64,000 nt of DNA from Aquabacter sediminis (GCF_028863665.1 NZ_JARBFX010000017.1:1-64000); one strand, 5' to 3'. Shown: positions 38,170 through 48,166, counted from the first letter of the stretch. Made by a program: numbers and translations. The notes: generated from the sequence alone by a model not told the origin.

Positions 38170-39536
38170 GCCCATTGCGTGATGGTGCCGGCGCCGAGGC
38201 AAATCACATAGTCGCCCGGCCGCGCCAGCTTGCCCACCATGGCGGCCAGCGCCTCCGGGCCCTCCAGCGGCATCACCGAACGATGGCCGCGCGCCCGCAG
38301 GCCCTGCACCAGATGGTCCCGATCCGCCCCCTCGATGGGTGCCTCGCCGGCCGCATAGACGGGTGCGACGATCACGTGGTCGGCGTCATTGAAGCAGGTG
38401 GAGAAGTCGTCGAACAAAGAGGCGAGGCGGGAATAGCGGTGGGGCTGCACCACGGCGATCACCTGCCCGTCGGTGGCCGCACGGGCGGCGCGCAGCACGG
38501 CGGCGATCTCCACGGGATGGTGGCCGTAATCGTCGAAGATGGTGACGCCGTTCCACTCGCCCGTGCGGGTGAAACGCCGCTTGACGCCGCCAAACTGGGA
38601 CAGCGCCTCTACGATGCGCGCGTCCGACACGCCCAACTCATGGGCGACCGCGATGGCGGCGGTGGCGTTGAGCGCATTGTGCCGGCCCGGCATGGGCAGG
38701 CGCAGGCCCTCGATGCGGTGAACGACGCTTCCCGCCCGGTCGCGGAACACCACGCCGAACTTGGTGATGCCGCCCTTCAGGTCCACGTCCACGAGGCGCA
38801 CGTCCGCCTGCGGGTTCTCGCCATAGGTGATGATGCGGCGGTCCTCGATGCGCCCCACCATGGCCTGGACCACCGGATGGTCGATGCACATGACGGCGAA
38901 CCCATAGAAGGGCACGTTCTCCACGAAGGCCTTGAAGGCGTCCTGCACCTTGTCGAAGGTCTTGAAGTGGTCGAGATGCTCGGGGTCGATATTGGTAACG
39001 ATGGCGACCTCGGCGGGCAGCTTCAGGAAGGTGCCGTCGCTCTCGTCCGCCTCCACCACCATCCATTCGCCATCGCCGAGGCGCGCATTGGTGCCGTAGG
39101 CATTGATGATGCCGCCATTGATGACAGTGGGGTCCATGGCGCCGGCGTCCAGCAGGGTGGCCACCAGGGATGTGGTGGTGGTCTTCCCGTGGGTGCCGGC
39201 GATGGCGACGCAGCTTTTCAGCCGCATCAGCTCGGCCAGCATCTCGGCGCGGCGCACCACCGGCAGGCGGCGGGCGCGGGCGGCCATGAGCTCGGGATTG
39301 TCGCGCTTGATCGCGGAGGACACCACCACCACGCCGGCATCGGCCACGTTTTCAGCCGCATGGCCGATCTGGACCGTGATGCCCTTCTCGCGCAGACGCT
39401 TCACATTGGCGCTCTCGGACACGTCCGAGCCCTGCACTTGATAGCCCAGATTGTGCAGCACCTCGGCAATGCCGCTCATGCCGATGCCGCCGATGCCGAC
39501 GAAGTGGATCGAGCCGAGGGCCTGGGGGAGCTTCAT
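38127..39536 (-). CDS. murC: UDP-N-acetylmuramate--L-alanine ligase
   Basis: 469-aa ATP-dependent ligase adding L-Ala to UDP-MurNAc. Features: [20 protein letters not shown] (UDP binding), ATP loop [63 protein letters not shown] and [21 protein letters not shown] at 39536 gives the canonical MKLPQALG start. Its 3' end overlaps the convergent DUF2267 gene by 43 nt. Confidence 0.96.
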   Translation of the reverse strand: MKLPQALGSIHFVGIGGIGMSGIAEVLHNLGYQVQGSDVSESANVKRLREKGITVQIGHAAENVADAGVVVVSSAIKRDNPELMAARARRLPVVRRAEMLAELMRLKSCVAIAGTHGKTTTTSLVATLLDAGAMDPTVINGGIINAYGTNARLGDGEWMVVEADESDGTFLKLPAEVAIVTNIDPEHLDHFKTFDKVQDAFKAFVENVPFYGFAVMCIDHPVVQAMVGRIEDRRIITYGENPQADVRLVDVDLKGGITKFGVVFRDRAGSVVHRIEGLRLPMPGRHNALNATAAIAVAHELGVSDARIVEALSQFGGVKRRFTRTGEWNGVTIFDDYGHHPVEIAAVLRAARAATDGQVIAVVQPHRYSRLASLFDDFSTCFNDADHVIVAPVYAAGEAPIEGADRDHLVQGLRARGHRSVMPLEGPEALAAMVGKLARPGDYVICLGAGTITQWAYALPEELAKLPPA

Positions 39537-39615
39537 CCTGCGTGTCCTTGGTGCCGGCGCCGGCGGCGCGGGCCGCTTTCGCCTGAAATCCGGTGCCGGG
39601 GGCGGGTGCCCCGGC

Positions 39616-40734
39616 TTAAAGAGAGGCGGGGGCCAGCTGGCCCTCCGCCAGGCGCGCCACGAGGTCGGCGAGCCGTTCGGCGGCATCGAGCGCGCCGGCG
39701 CTTCTGGCCGCCCCGGCCATGGCTGTCAATGCGGCGGGGTTGCCTGCCAGCTCCGCAAGGGCCTGCGCCAGCGTGTCCGGGGTGAAATTAGCCTGCGGCA
39801 TCACGCGGGCGCCGCCGATGCGCTCCAGGGAGCGGGCATTGGCCGCCTGGTCCTGGTCGAGGGCATTGGGCAGGGGCACCAGAAGGGCGGGCCGGCCCAG
39901 CGCCGCCAGTTCCGCCACCGTCGAGGCGCCCGAGCGCGAGATGACCAATTGCGCCGCCGCCATGCGGGCCGGCAAATCCTGGAAGAAGGGCGCCACCTCG
40001 GCGGCAACGCCGATGCGGGCATAGGTGTCCCGCACGCGGGGGAGGTCTTCCTCGCGGGCCTGCTGCACCACATGGAGGCGCGCCCGCAGGGCCGGGTCGA
40101 GCATTTCCAGCGCCGGCGGCACCACGTCGGACATGACGCGGGCACCCTGGCTACCGCCGAACACCAGGAGATGGATGGGGCCGCCCGCTTCCGGCGCCAC
40201 ATAGGGGATGGACGCGGCGGCGATGGCGGCTGGGCGCAGCGGATTGCCGGTGCGCACGGTCTTCGCGGCGAGCGTTGGATCGGCGTCCGTCACCCCGTCG
40301 AAGCCGGTGGCGATGGCGGTCACCCGGCCGGCCAGCAGCCGGTTGGCCCGGCCCATCACCCCGTTCGCCTCATGAATGAGGGTGGGAATGCGCAGGACGG
40401 TGGCGGCCAGCACGGGGGGCAGGGTCGGATAGCCGCCGAAGCCCACCACCACTGCGGGGCGCACCTTCCGCAGCAAGGCAAGGCCCGCCAGGAAGCCGGA
40501 CGCCAGGGTGAAGGCGGTGCGGGCGAGCGCGATGGGCGAGCGCCCGCGCACCGTATCGGCGGGCAGCACATGGAGCGCGCGGGCGGGGAAATGCCCGGCA
40601 TATTTGGCCGCGCGGGTATCGGTGACGAGATCCACGGCCAAGCCGCGCGCGGCGAGCGCGGCGGCCAGCGCCTCGGCGGGGAAGAGATGGCCGCCGGTGC
40701 CCCCGGCGGCCAGCAGAACGGGACCTGCGCTCAT
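39616..40734 (-). CDS. murG: Undecaprenyldiphospho-muramoylpentapeptide beta-N-acetylglucosaminyltransferase
   Basis: 372-aa GT28 glycosyltransferase that makes lipid II from lipid I on the inner membrane. Features: [80 protein letters not shown] and the donor site [20 protein letters not shown] with [12 protein letters not shown]. Start overlaps the ftsW stop by 4 nt (ATGA). Confidence 0.96.
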   Translation of the reverse strand: MSAGPVLLAAGGTGGHLFPAEALAAALAARGLAVDLVTDTRAAKYAGHFPARALHVLPADTVRGRSPIALARTAFTLASGFLAGLALLRKVRPAVVVGFGGYPTLPPVLAATVLRIPTLIHEANGVMGRANRLLAGRVTAIATGFDGVTDADPTLAAKTVRTGNPLRPAAIAAASIPYVAPEAGGPIHLLVFGGSQGARVMSDVVPPALEMLDPALRARLHVVQQAREEDLPRVRDTYARIGVAAEVAPFFQDLPARMAAAQLVISRSGASTVAELAALGRPALLVPLPNALDQDQAANARSLERIGGARVMPQANFTPDTLAQALAELAGNPAALTAMAGAARSAGALDAAERLADLVARLAEGQLAPASL

Positions 40735-41915
40735 GCCGCGCCCGCCGGGCTGGCGCCACGGGGCTGGGCTGTCTCATGGGAGCCTTCGCTGAGCGCCGCC
40801 AGCGCGGCGGCGCCGGGACGGCGGCGGGACAGGGCCAGCAGCATGCCCATGCCGAAGGCGATGGAGATGAGTGAGGAGCCGCCATAGGAGATGAAGGGCA
40901 GCGTCATGCCCTTGGCGGGCATGAGGTGCACGTTCACCGCCATATTGATGCAGGCCTGCAGGCCGAACAGCAGCGCAAGGCCGGTAGCGGCGAAGCGGGC
41001 GAAGGGGTCCTGCTCGTCCAGCGCGCGGGTGAGGCTGCGCAGGATGATGAAGGCGAACAGCGACAGGAGGATGAGGCACAAGATGATGCCGAACTCCTCC
41101 GCAGCCACGGCGAAGACGAAGTCGGTGTGGCCGTCGGGGAGGATGCGCTTCACCGTGCCCTCGCCCGGCCCCTGGCCGAACCAGCCGCCATGGCGGAAGC
41201 TCTCCAGCGCCGTGTCGATCTGGTAAGTGTCGCCGGAGGCCGGGTCCAGGAAGCGGTCGATGCGCTTCCTCACATGCGGCACCACCTGGTAGGCCACCAG
41301 GAGGCCACTGACGCCGAGGCCCACCAAGCCCACCATCCAGATCCAGCGCAGGCCCGCCAGGAAGAAGAGAGCACCCCAGACGAGGCAGACGAGCATGGTC
41401 TGTCCGAAGTCGGGCTGGAGCACCAGCGGCAGCAGCACAATGCCCAGCAGCCCGATGGCCAGCGTCTGCGCCGGCATTTCCGGCCGCTTGCCGCTCTCGG
41501 AGAACAGCCAGGCCGCCAGCACCACGAAGGCCGGCTTGATGAATTCGGAGGGCTGGACCGTCACGCCCGCCAGCACCAGCCAGCGCCGGGCACCCTTCAC
41601 CTCCGGCCCGAGCACCAGGGTGGCGAACAGCAGCGCCAGAAAGACCGCGAAGATGACCACGCACACCCGCCGGATGGTGCGCGGCGTCAGGAATGACGTC
41701 ACCACCATGACGATGGCGGCCGGGATGAGGAAGAAGACCTGCCGGTTCACGAAGTGGAAGGGGTCGTTGATCCCGAGGCGTGCGGCGACCGGCGGGCTGG
41801 CGGCAAGGCAGAGCACCACCCCGATCACCATGAGGGTGAAAAGGGCACCCAGCAGCAGGCGGTCAACCGTCCACCACCACTCGCTGAGCACGGTGCGATC
41901 GGCGCGCGACATCAT
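40731..41915 (-). CDS. ftsW: Peptidoglycan glycosyltransferase FtsW
   Basis: 394-aa SEDS-family polytopic protein polymerising septal peptidoglycan. About ten spans; the large periplasmic loop has the conserved FRHGGWFGQGPGEGTVKR and LPDGHTDFVFAVAAEEFGI, and the last helix region has LPAKGMTLPFISYGGSSL-type residues (LMPAKGMTLPFISYGGSS). WLVLAGVTVQPSEFIKPAFV carries the catalytic-site region. First dcw gene in the window; the gene upstream is an unrelated divergent ArsR regulator rather than murD. Confidence 0.95.
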   Translation of the reverse strand: MMSRADRTVLSEWWWTVDRLLLGALFTLMVIGVVLCLAASPPVAARLGINDPFHFVNRQVFFLIPAAIVMVVTSFLTPRTIRRVCVVIFAVFLALLFATLVLGPEVKGARRWLVLAGVTVQPSEFIKPAFVVLAAWLFSESGKRPEMPAQTLAIGLLGIVLLPLVLQPDFGQTMLVCLVWGALFFLAGLRWIWMVGLVGLGVSGLLVAYQVVPHVRKRIDRFLDPASGDTYQIDTALESFRHGGWFGQGPGEGTVKRILPDGHTDFVFAVAAEEFGIILCLILLSLFAFIILRSLTRALDEQDPFARFAATGLALLFGLQACINMAVNVHLMPAKGMTLPFISYGGSSLISIAFGMGMLLALSRRRPGAAALAALSEGSHETAQPRGASPAGAA

Positions 41916-41999
41916 CGGGGCAAACTCCGGCCAGGGGCGGCATCCAGTCAGGCGTGCAGCTTCGCCCAGCTTGGTTGACGGGCCATTAAGGCGAAATAT

Positions 42000-42015
42000 T
42001 CAACCAGATGGTTGA
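42000..42015. promoter_or_regulatory. Candidate ArsR operator, distal copy
   Basis: Perfect palindrome TCAACCA-GA-TGGTTGA centred 38 bp upstream of a second, similar copy. Lies in the ftsW-arsR divergent promoter region. Confidence 0.55.
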
Positions 42016-42037
42016 CTGTCATTCGTGTTCGAGTAAT

Positions 42038-42053
42038 TTAACCGAATGGTTGA
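42038..42053. promoter_or_regulatory. Candidate ArsR operator, proximal copy over the start codon
   Basis: TTAACCGAATGGTTGA matches the distal copy at 13 of 16 positions and spans the ATG of the ArsR gene (42046). No Shine-Dalgarno sequence precedes the start, so the message may be leaderless or nearly so and autorepressed. Confidence 0.5.
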
Positions 42054-42426
42054 ATATCAAGCCCTCGATCGCGTCTTCCACGCCCTCGCCGATCCCACCC
42101 GCCGGGACATGGTCCACCGCCTCGCGGCGGGCGAGCACAGTGTCGGCGCCCTGGCCGCGCCCTTGCGCATGTCGCTGGCGGCGGCCTCCAAGCATGTGAA
42201 GGTGCTGGAGGGGGCCGGCCTCGTGCGGCGGCGCATTTCCGGCCGCACCCATCTGTGCCGGCTAGACCCGGCGCCGCTGGCGGAGATCGGCACGTGGCTG
42301 CGCTTCTACGAGCGCTTCTGGGACCACAGCCTCGATGCCCTGGACGCCGCGCTGCGCGCCGAAGCGGAAGGGGAGGGCGCAGAGCCTGACCCGTCCGACA
42401 CCCACCAAAAGGGAGAAACGCCATGA
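42046..42426 (+). CDS. ArsR family winged-helix repressor
   Basis: 126-aa regulator. The HTH is clear: VFHALADPTRRDMVHRLAAG, then SVGALAAPLRMSLAAASKHV and KVLEGAGLVRRRISGRTHLC. No CxC metal-binding motif is seen in helix 3, so it is probably of the SdpR/non-metal subgroup common with AHSA1 genes. Its stop overlaps the AHSA1 gene start by 4 nt (ATGA), a typical repressor-AHSA1 pair. The ligand is unknown. Confidence 0.88.
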   Translation: MVEYQALDRVFHALADPTRRDMVHRLAAGEHSVGALAAPLRMSLAAASKHVKVLEGAGLVRRRISGRTHLCRLDPAPLAEIGTWLRFYERFWDHSLDALDAALRAEAEGEGAEPDPSDTHQKGETP

Positions 42427-43412
42427 GCCTTGCCACCCCGATCGACGCCGACGATGTCTGCGCGCGCGTGGATCGCCTGATCCTCGCCCCGCCGGAGCGC
42501 GTGTTCGATGCCTTCCTCGATCCCGCTCTCATTCCCCTGTGGTTCGCCCCCGGCCTCGGGCCTATGACGCGGGTCGAAGTGGATGCCCGGCCAGGTGGTC
42601 GGTTCCATCTCGACCAGCGCCGTGAGAGTGGCGTGGCCGCTCATTTTGGCACCTACGAGGTCATCGACCGGCCGCGCGAACTGGTCTTCACCTGGCAGGT
42701 GGAGGGCGCCGGCGGGACCAGCCAGGTGAGCCTCGACTTCGCGCCCCATAAGGGCGGCACGCTGGTGTGCGTGACCCACGCCCTTGGTGCCGGCTTCGAG
42801 GCCTATGTGGAGCGCACCGAAGGCGGCTGGACGCGCATGCTGGAGGGCCTCGGCCAGGGTCTGGATAACGAACCTGGACGTTTTGCCGGTCCCCGCGCCG
42901 TGCGGTTCGACCGTTTCCTGCCAGCTCCGCCCGAGCGCGTCTGGGCTTTTCTGACGCAGTCCGACAAGCGCGCTTTGTGGCTCGCCGCCGGGGACATGCC
43001 CACGGAACCGGGGGCCGCCTTCGAATTGCGCTTCGCCAACGGCACGCTGACGCAAGGCACGCCGCCCCGCCAGGGCCGCCTCAAGGCCTTCGATGGCCCG
43101 ATCTCCTCTTCCCACGTTCTTCTCGAGATCGACCCGCCCCGGCGACTCGCTTTCTCCTGGGGCGGGCGGCGGGAGCCCCGGTCCCGCGTGACCTTCGAGC
43201 TTGAAGCCGCAGGGGCGGGCACGAGGCTCACAGTCACCCATGAGCGGCTGCCCGATGCGCGCGAGACCGTCATGGTGTCGTCTGGCTGGCACACTCATCT
43301 GGCGGTGCTCGCCGATGTGTTGGCGGAACGGCGGACGGTGGATTTCTGGCCGTTTTTCGAGGAGCTGGAGGCCCTTTATGTCGCGCGTGTTGCGCCGGAT
43401 GCGGCCGATTGA
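42423..43412 (+). CDS. Tandem AHSA1/SRPBCC-domain protein
   Basis: 329-aa protein made of two START-like (SRPBCC/AHSA1) domains. The first (about 10-150) begins VDRLILAPPERVFDAFLDP and ends GGWTRMLEGLGQGL; the second (about 165-320) begins VRFDRFLPAPPERVWAFLTQ and ends SSGWHTHLAVLADVLAE. Most ArsR-linked AHSA1 proteins have one domain of about 150 aa, so this is a duplication or fusion. Such folds bind small hydrophobic ligands; none is known here. Translationally coupled to the ArsR gene. Confidence 0.85.
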   Translation: MSLATPIDADDVCARVDRLILAPPERVFDAFLDPALIPLWFAPGLGPMTRVEVDARPGGRFHLDQRRESGVAAHFGTYEVIDRPRELVFTWQVEGAGGTSQVSLDFAPHKGGTLVCVTHALGAGFEAYVERTEGGWTRMLEGLGQGLDNEPGRFAGPRAVRFDRFLPAPPERVWAFLTQSDKRALWLAAGDMPTEPGAAFELRFANGTLTQGTPPRQGRLKAFDGPISSSHVLLEIDPPRRLAFSWGGRREPRSRVTFELEAAGAGTRLTVTHERLPDARETVMVSSGWHTHLAVLADVLAERRTVDFWPFFEELEALYVARVAPDAAD

Positions 43413-43461
43413 GGCCGTGGCCCGCCCGCTCAAATCCCGCAGGGCCATGCTATAAAGGGCG

Positions 43462-46017
43462 GTGTCCGATCGCACCGCCCTCATCGCCGAGGCACTCCCG
43501 GAGGCCTTTCACCATTGGTTCGCCGCGCGCGGCTGGCAGGCGCGCGCCCACCAATTGGCGCTCCTGGAGCGCGCCCGGCTCGGCCGCTCCACCTTGCTCA
43601 TCGCTCCCACCGGCGCCGGAAAGACGCTGGCGGGCTTCCTGCCGAGCCTTGTGGAACTGAGCGCCGGCCGGAAACACAAGCGAAAGAGCGAGGCGGCGGA
43701 CCGCGCGCCCCCCGACAAGCTCTCACCCCTCCACACGCTCTATATCTCGCCGCTCAAGGCGCTGGCGGTGGACATCGCACGGAACCTCGAAACCCCCATT
43801 GGCGAGATGGGCCTGCCCATCCGGGTGGAGACCCGCACCGGCGACACGCCGTCCTCCCGCCGCCAGCGCCAGCGGCGCGATCCGCCGGACATTCTCCTCA
43901 CCACGCCCGAGCAGCTCTCGCTGCTGCTCGCCTCCAAGGACGGCGCGCACCTGTTCTCGGGGCTCAAGCGGGTGGTGCTCGACGAATTGCACGCCCTCGT
44001 CACCTCCAAGCGCGGCGACCTGCTGGCGTTGGCCTTGGCTCGGCTGCGCACCCTGGCGCCGGGCCTGCAATGCGTCGGCCTCTCCGCCACCGTGGCCGAG
44101 CCGGATGATTTGCGCCGCTATCTGGTGGCGCAGGACGGCACCGGCCCGCTGGCGGACCTGGTGGTCGCCGAAGGGGGCGCGGCGCCCGATTTGTCCATGC
44201 TGGAGACCCAGGTCGCCATGCCCTGGGCCACCCATACGGCGCTCCATGCGCTGCCGGAGGTCTATGCCCTCATCAAGGCGCGGCGCATGAGCCTCGTCTT
44301 CGTCAATACGCGCTGGCAGGCGGAATTCCTGTTCCAGGAGCTCTGGCGCATCAACGACGACAATCTCCCCATCGCTCTCCATCATGGTTCGCTCGACGTG
44401 GAGCAGCGCCGCAAGGTGGAAGCGGCCATGGCGGCGGGACGGCTGAAGGCGGTGGTGTGCACGTCCTCGCTCGATCTCGGCATCGACTGGGGTGATGTGG
44501 ACCAGGTCATCAATGTGGGCGCGCCCAAGGGCTCCTCCCGCCTCATGCAGCGCATCGGCCGCGCCAATCATCGCCTGGACGAAAGCTCCCATGCGGTCCT
44601 CGTGCCCGCCAACCGGTTCGAGGTGCTGGAATGCCGCGCGGCGCTGGAGGCGGTGCGGGCGGGGGCGCAGGACACCCCGCCCGAGCGCACCGGCGCCCTC
44701 GATGTGCTCGCCCAGCATGTGTTGGGCATGGCCTGCGCCGATCCATTCTGCGCGGACGCCCTCCATGCGGAAGTGCGCTCGGCCGCGCCCTATCGTGACC
44801 TCAGCCGCGAGGATTTCGACGCGGTGGTGGACTTCGTCGCCACCGGCGGCTACGCGCTGCGCGCCTATGAGCGCTACGCCAAGATCCGCCGCACCAAGGA
44901 CGGGCTGTGGCGGGTGGCCAATCCCGCCATCGCCCAGGCCTACCGGCTGAATGTGGGCACCATCGTGGAAGCCACCATGATCAAGGTGCGCCTCGTCACC
45001 TCCCGCGGCGGGGCCAAGTCCGGCCCGGCGGGGCGGGTGCGCTTCGGCGGGCGGGTGCTTGGCGAGGTGGAGGAATATTTCGTCGAGACCATGGTGCCCG
45101 GCGACACCTTTGTCTTCGCGGGAGAAATCCTGCGCTACGAGGCCATGGTGGAGGACGAGATTTATGTCTCCCGCTCCACCGCCACCGAGCCCAAGGTGCC
45201 CTCCTATGAGGGCGGCAAGTTTCCCCTCTCCACCTTCCTGGCGGCGGGCGTGCGGGCGCTCTTGGCCGAGCCCGCGCGCTGGGCGCATCTGCCGGGGCAG
45301 GTGCGGCACTGGCTGGAATTGCAGCAGGCCCGCTCCCGCCTGCCGGGGCGGTCCGACCTCCTGGTGGAGACCTTCGCCCGCGCCGGACGTCATTATCTGG
45401 TGGCCTATCCCTTTGAGGGGCGCCTCGCCCACCAGACATTGGGCATGCTGCTCACCCGTCGGCTGGAGCGGGCGCGGCTGAAGCCGCTGGGCTTCGTCGC
45501 CAATGATTATGCCATCGCCGTCTTCGCCGCCGGCGACATGGGCGCGGCGGTCTCGGGCGGGCGCCTTTCGCTCGAAGCGCTGTTCGATGCGGACATGCTG
45601 GGCGACGATCTGGAGGCGTGGCTCGCAGAAAGCGCGCTGATGAAGCGCACGTTCCGCTATTGCGCGGTGGTGGCTGGGCTGATCGAGCGACGCTTTCCAG
45701 GCAAGGAGAAAACCTCGCGGCAGGTCACTGTCTCCACCGACCTCATCTATGACGTGCTGCGCCGGCATCAGCCGGACCATCTGCTGCTGCGCGCCGCCCG
45801 GGCCGATGCCGCCACCGGCCTCTTGGACGTTCGCCGCCTTTCAGACCTGCTGACCCGCATCCGGGGCCATATCGTCCATCAGCCTCTGGAGCGCGTGTCG
45901 CCCCTCTCCGTTCCGGTGCTGCTGGAGATCGGGCGGGAGACCGTCGGGGGCGTCGAGACCAATGAAGCGCTGCTCGCCGAGGCGGAGGAGGAATTGGTGC
46001 GCGAGGCGATGGAATAG
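43462..46017 (+). CDS. Ligase-associated Lhr-type DEXH helicase
   Basis: 851-aa superfamily 2 helicase. RecA1 has Walker A IAPTGAGKTLAGFLPSL, motif II VLDELHALV and motif III LSAT. RecA2 has LVFVNTRWQAEFLFQELW, CTSSLDLGIDWGDVDQVINV and QRIGRANHRLDE. A winged-helix/DUF-type Lhr C-terminal region follows, with MIKVRLVTSRGGAKSG and LLTRRLERARLKPLGFVAND. In many bacteria it belongs to a DNA-repair group with an ATP-dependent ligase and the nuclease PdeM. GTG start with an AAAGGG site. pdeM lies 5.6 kb further on, not adjacent. Confidence 0.9.
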   Translation: MSDRTALIAEALPEAFHHWFAARGWQARAHQLALLERARLGRSTLLIAPTGAGKTLAGFLPSLVELSAGRKHKRKSEAADRAPPDKLSPLHTLYISPLKALAVDIARNLETPIGEMGLPIRVETRTGDTPSSRRQRQRRDPPDILLTTPEQLSLLLASKDGAHLFSGLKRVVLDELHALVTSKRGDLLALALARLRTLAPGLQCVGLSATVAEPDDLRRYLVAQDGTGPLADLVVAEGGAAPDLSMLETQVAMPWATHTALHALPEVYALIKARRMSLVFVNTRWQAEFLFQELWRINDDNLPIALHHGSLDVEQRRKVEAAMAAGRLKAVVCTSSLDLGIDWGDVDQVINVGAPKGSSRLMQRIGRANHRLDESSHAVLVPANRFEVLECRAALEAVRAGAQDTPPERTGALDVLAQHVLGMACADPFCADALHAEVRSAAPYRDLSREDFDAVVDFVATGGYALRAYERYAKIRRTKDGLWRVANPAIAQAYRLNVGTIVEATMIKVRLVTSRGGAKSGPAGRVRFGGRVLGEVEEYFVETMVPGDTFVFAGEILRYEAMVEDEIYVSRSTATEPKVPSYEGGKFPLSTFLAAGVRALLAEPARWAHLPGQVRHWLELQQARSRLPGRSDLLVETFARAGRHYLVAYPFEGRLAHQTLGMLLTRRLERARLKPLGFVANDYAIAVFAAGDMGAAVSGGRLSLEALFDADMLGDDLEAWLAESALMKRTFRYCAVVAGLIERRFPGKEKTSRQVTVSTDLIYDVLRRHQPDHLLLRAARADAATGLLDVRRLSDLLTRIRGHIVHQPLERVSPLSVPVLLEIGRETVGGVETNEALLAEAEEELVREAME

Positions 46018-46155
46018 GCATGCGCCCCCCTTTCAAATTCTTGCCCTTCCTGCTTCCGCGCGATCGGGCGATGTCATAATTTGAATGCGTCCGGTGGCGC
46101 TCGCGGGGGCAATGCCGGGCTCGATACATCTCGGACCGCCTGGAGGGCAGCCCGA

Positions 46156-47088
46156 ATGAAACAAGTCGCGCAGCGGCTTGCCGGACTTTGTCAGCAAACC
46201 CCCGTCCTTATGGCTGCTTATGATGGCCATGACCGGCTGCGCTATGCCAACGGCGCGTTCCGCTCGGCCTTCTTTTTATCCCAGACCGAGAACCCCACAT
46301 GGGCGGACATCATGCGCCGCAACCATGAACTGAAGCGGGGCACGGTGATTCGCGCGCCGGACCTGGAAGCCTGGCTCGTCTCCACCCAGGCCAGGCGCGG
46401 CAAGACACCCTTCCGGGCATTTGAAACCGATCTCCATGATGGCCGGTGGCTCTGGATGACCGAGACCGTGGAGGCGGACGGATGGATGCTGTGCGTGGCC
46501 AGCGACATCACCGCCATGCGGGCGGACGAGCGCTCCATCCGGCAGGATCGCGACTTCGCCATCCGCGCGGCTCAGACGGATACGCTGACGGGCATCGCGA
46601 ACCGGCGGTTCGTGACCGAGCGCATGGAGGACCTGGTGCTCGCCTCGGCTGCCGCTGGCCGGTCCGGAGGCTGCATCTGCGTGATGGACCTCGACCATTT
46701 CAAGGTGGTGAATGACCGCTTCGGCCACATGGCGGGCGATGCGGTGCTCAGGGACTTCGCCGTGCGGGTGCTGCCCCTCCTGCGGCGAGGCGACAGCTTC
46801 GGCCGGGTGGGTGGAGAGGAATTCCTGCTCGTGTTGCCCCGTACCGGGCCGCAGGAAGCCGCATTGGTGGCGGAACGCATTCTCGCCGTCATCCGCCATT
46901 CCCGCCCGCTGCCGGAGCGGCCGGATTTTACCTATGCCTTTTCCGCCGGCGTCACCGCGGCGCTGCCCGACGACACGGTGATCTCGCTCTATGCGCGGGC
47001 GGACCGGGCGCTCTATGCGGCCAAGCTGCTCGGGCGGGGCCGGATCTTCCGGGATGACGACCCCGTTCTCCTCCCCCAGGTGGGGTAG
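46156..47088 (+). CDS. PAS-GGDEF diguanylate cyclase
   Basis: 310-aa soluble enzyme making c-di-GMP from two GTP. N-terminal PAS-like sensor (about 10-130: VLMAAYDGHDRLRYANGAFR ... VASDITAMRADER). The GGDEF domain (about 150-305) has DTLTGIANRRFVTERMEDL, VMDLDHFKVVNDRFGHMAGD, and an active-site GRVGGEEFLLVL. The inhibitory RxxD (RRGD) lies five residues before GGEEF, so product feedback is probably intact. ATG at 46156 has GGAGGG eight nt upstream. No EAL domain. Confidence 0.93.
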   Translation: MKQVAQRLAGLCQQTPVLMAAYDGHDRLRYANGAFRSAFFLSQTENPTWADIMRRNHELKRGTVIRAPDLEAWLVSTQARRGKTPFRAFETDLHDGRWLWMTETVEADGWMLCVASDITAMRADERSIRQDRDFAIRAAQTDTLTGIANRRFVTERMEDLVLASAAAGRSGGCICVMDLDHFKVVNDRFGHMAGDAVLRDFAVRVLPLLRRGDSFGRVGGEEFLLVLPRTGPQEAALVAERILAVIRHSRPLPERPDFTYAFSAGVTAALPDDTVISLYARADRALYAAKLLGRGRIFRDDDPVLLPQVG

Positions 47089-47090
47089 GG

Positions 47091-47957
47091 CTATTTCGTG
47101 CCGAGGATCTCAACGGTGGCGGTCCGTCCCGCAATCAGCTGCGTCCGGTCGACGGGGGGATCCAGCGTGATGCGCACCGGAATGCGTCGGGCGAGGCGGA
47201 CCCAGTTGAAGACGGGGTTAACGTTCTGAAGCAGCCGCGCATCCTGCGGGATATTGCCGGAGATGGCGGCGGAAATCCCCTGGACGGTGCCGCCATAGGT
47301 GCCGCCGCCCATGAGCGTCACGCGGGCCGTATCCCCGACCTTGATGCGGGCGAGCTTGGTCTCCTCAAAAAACCCGTCCACGGCGAGACTGTCGGTGTCC
47401 ACCAGCGGGAACACCCCCTTGCCTGCGGCCACATAATCCCCTGGCTTCAGGTCGAAATTGGTGACGACGCCATTCACCGATGCGCGCACCTGGGTGCGGT
47501 CGAGATTGAGCTTGGCGAGGTCGCGATCCGCCACGGCCTCGTCATAGGCCGCTTTCGCGATGGCGGTGGCGTAGCGCTGGTTGGCCACCGCCTCCTCGGT
47601 CACCGCAAGGTCGCCCGCTCCCACGAAGCGGGCGAGGATGGAGGCAGCCTCTTCGCTCGCGGCCTGGCGGCTCTGCACCTGAGCTTCCGCGAGGCGCAGC
47701 GCGATTTCGAAGCGCGAGGGGTCGATGTGGAACAGCACGTCGCCCTTCTTCACCGCCTGATTTTCGCGCACCAGGACCTGCGTCACCAGCCCGGACACAT
47801 CCGGTGCGAGCGTCACGACGTCCGCATGGACAAGGCCATCGCGGGTCCAGGGCGCGTCCATGTAATAGCGCCACAGGGCGAGGCCTGCGCCGCCGGCTGC
47901 AGCCACGATGACCAGCGTCAGCAGGACGCGACCCATATTTGCGAACACGGACGTCAT
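47091..47957 (-). CDS. HlyD-type membrane fusion protein (AaeA-like)
   Basis: 288-aa periplasmic adaptor with one N-terminal span (RVLLTLVIVAAAGGAGLALW), a split lipoyl domain (VSGLVTQVLVRENQAVKKGDVLF and VVTNFDLKPGDYVAAG), a helical hairpin between them, and beta-barrel segments (FFEETKLARIKVGDTARVTL). It resembles AaeA/EmrA-like partners of FUSC transporters. Its start overlaps the end of the DUF1656 gene by 4 nt. Last gene of the FUSC-DUF1656-HlyD operon. Confidence 0.9.
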   Translation of the reverse strand: MTSVFANMGRVLLTLVIVAAAGGAGLALWRYYMDAPWTRDGLVHADVVTLAPDVSGLVTQVLVRENQAVKKGDVLFHIDPSRFEIALRLAEAQVQSRQAASEEAASILARFVGAGDLAVTEEAVANQRYATAIAKAAYDEAVADRDLAKLNLDRTQVRASVNGVVTNFDLKPGDYVAAGKGVFPLVDTDSLAVDGFFEETKLARIKVGDTARVTLMGGGTYGGTVQGISAAISGNIPQDARLLQNVNPVFNWVRLARRIPVRITLDPPVDRTQLIAGRTATVEILGTK

Positions 47958-48166
47958 GGCCACCACCCCCTGAAGCCGCCGGAAAGGGAGATCGCCGCCA
48001 GCAGGAGCACGAACAGCGAAATGTTCACAAGCGCAGGGTGCCAGGCGAGGCGGTAGAAGCCGATGCGCTGAAGCAGCCGCGTCAGAAGGAGGGTCGCCAG
48101 CAGGGCGGCGAGCGCCTCGACAAGCAAAGTGGGGACATAGATCCCGAGAATGTCGATGGTGCCCAT
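47954..48166 (-). CDS. DUF1656 (AaeX-like) small membrane protein
   Basis: 70-aa protein with two hydrophobic spans: VPTLLVEALAALLATLLLTR and LVNISLFVLLLAAISLSGG. This matches the DUF1656/AaeX family found between AaeA and AaeB homologues. Its ATG overlaps the FUSC stop (TAATG) and its stop overlaps the HlyD start, so the three genes are tightly coupled. Confidence 0.85.
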   Translation of the reverse strand: MGTIDILGIYVPTLLVEALAALLATLLLTRLLQRIGFYRLAWHPALVNISLFVLLLAAISLSGGFRGWWP

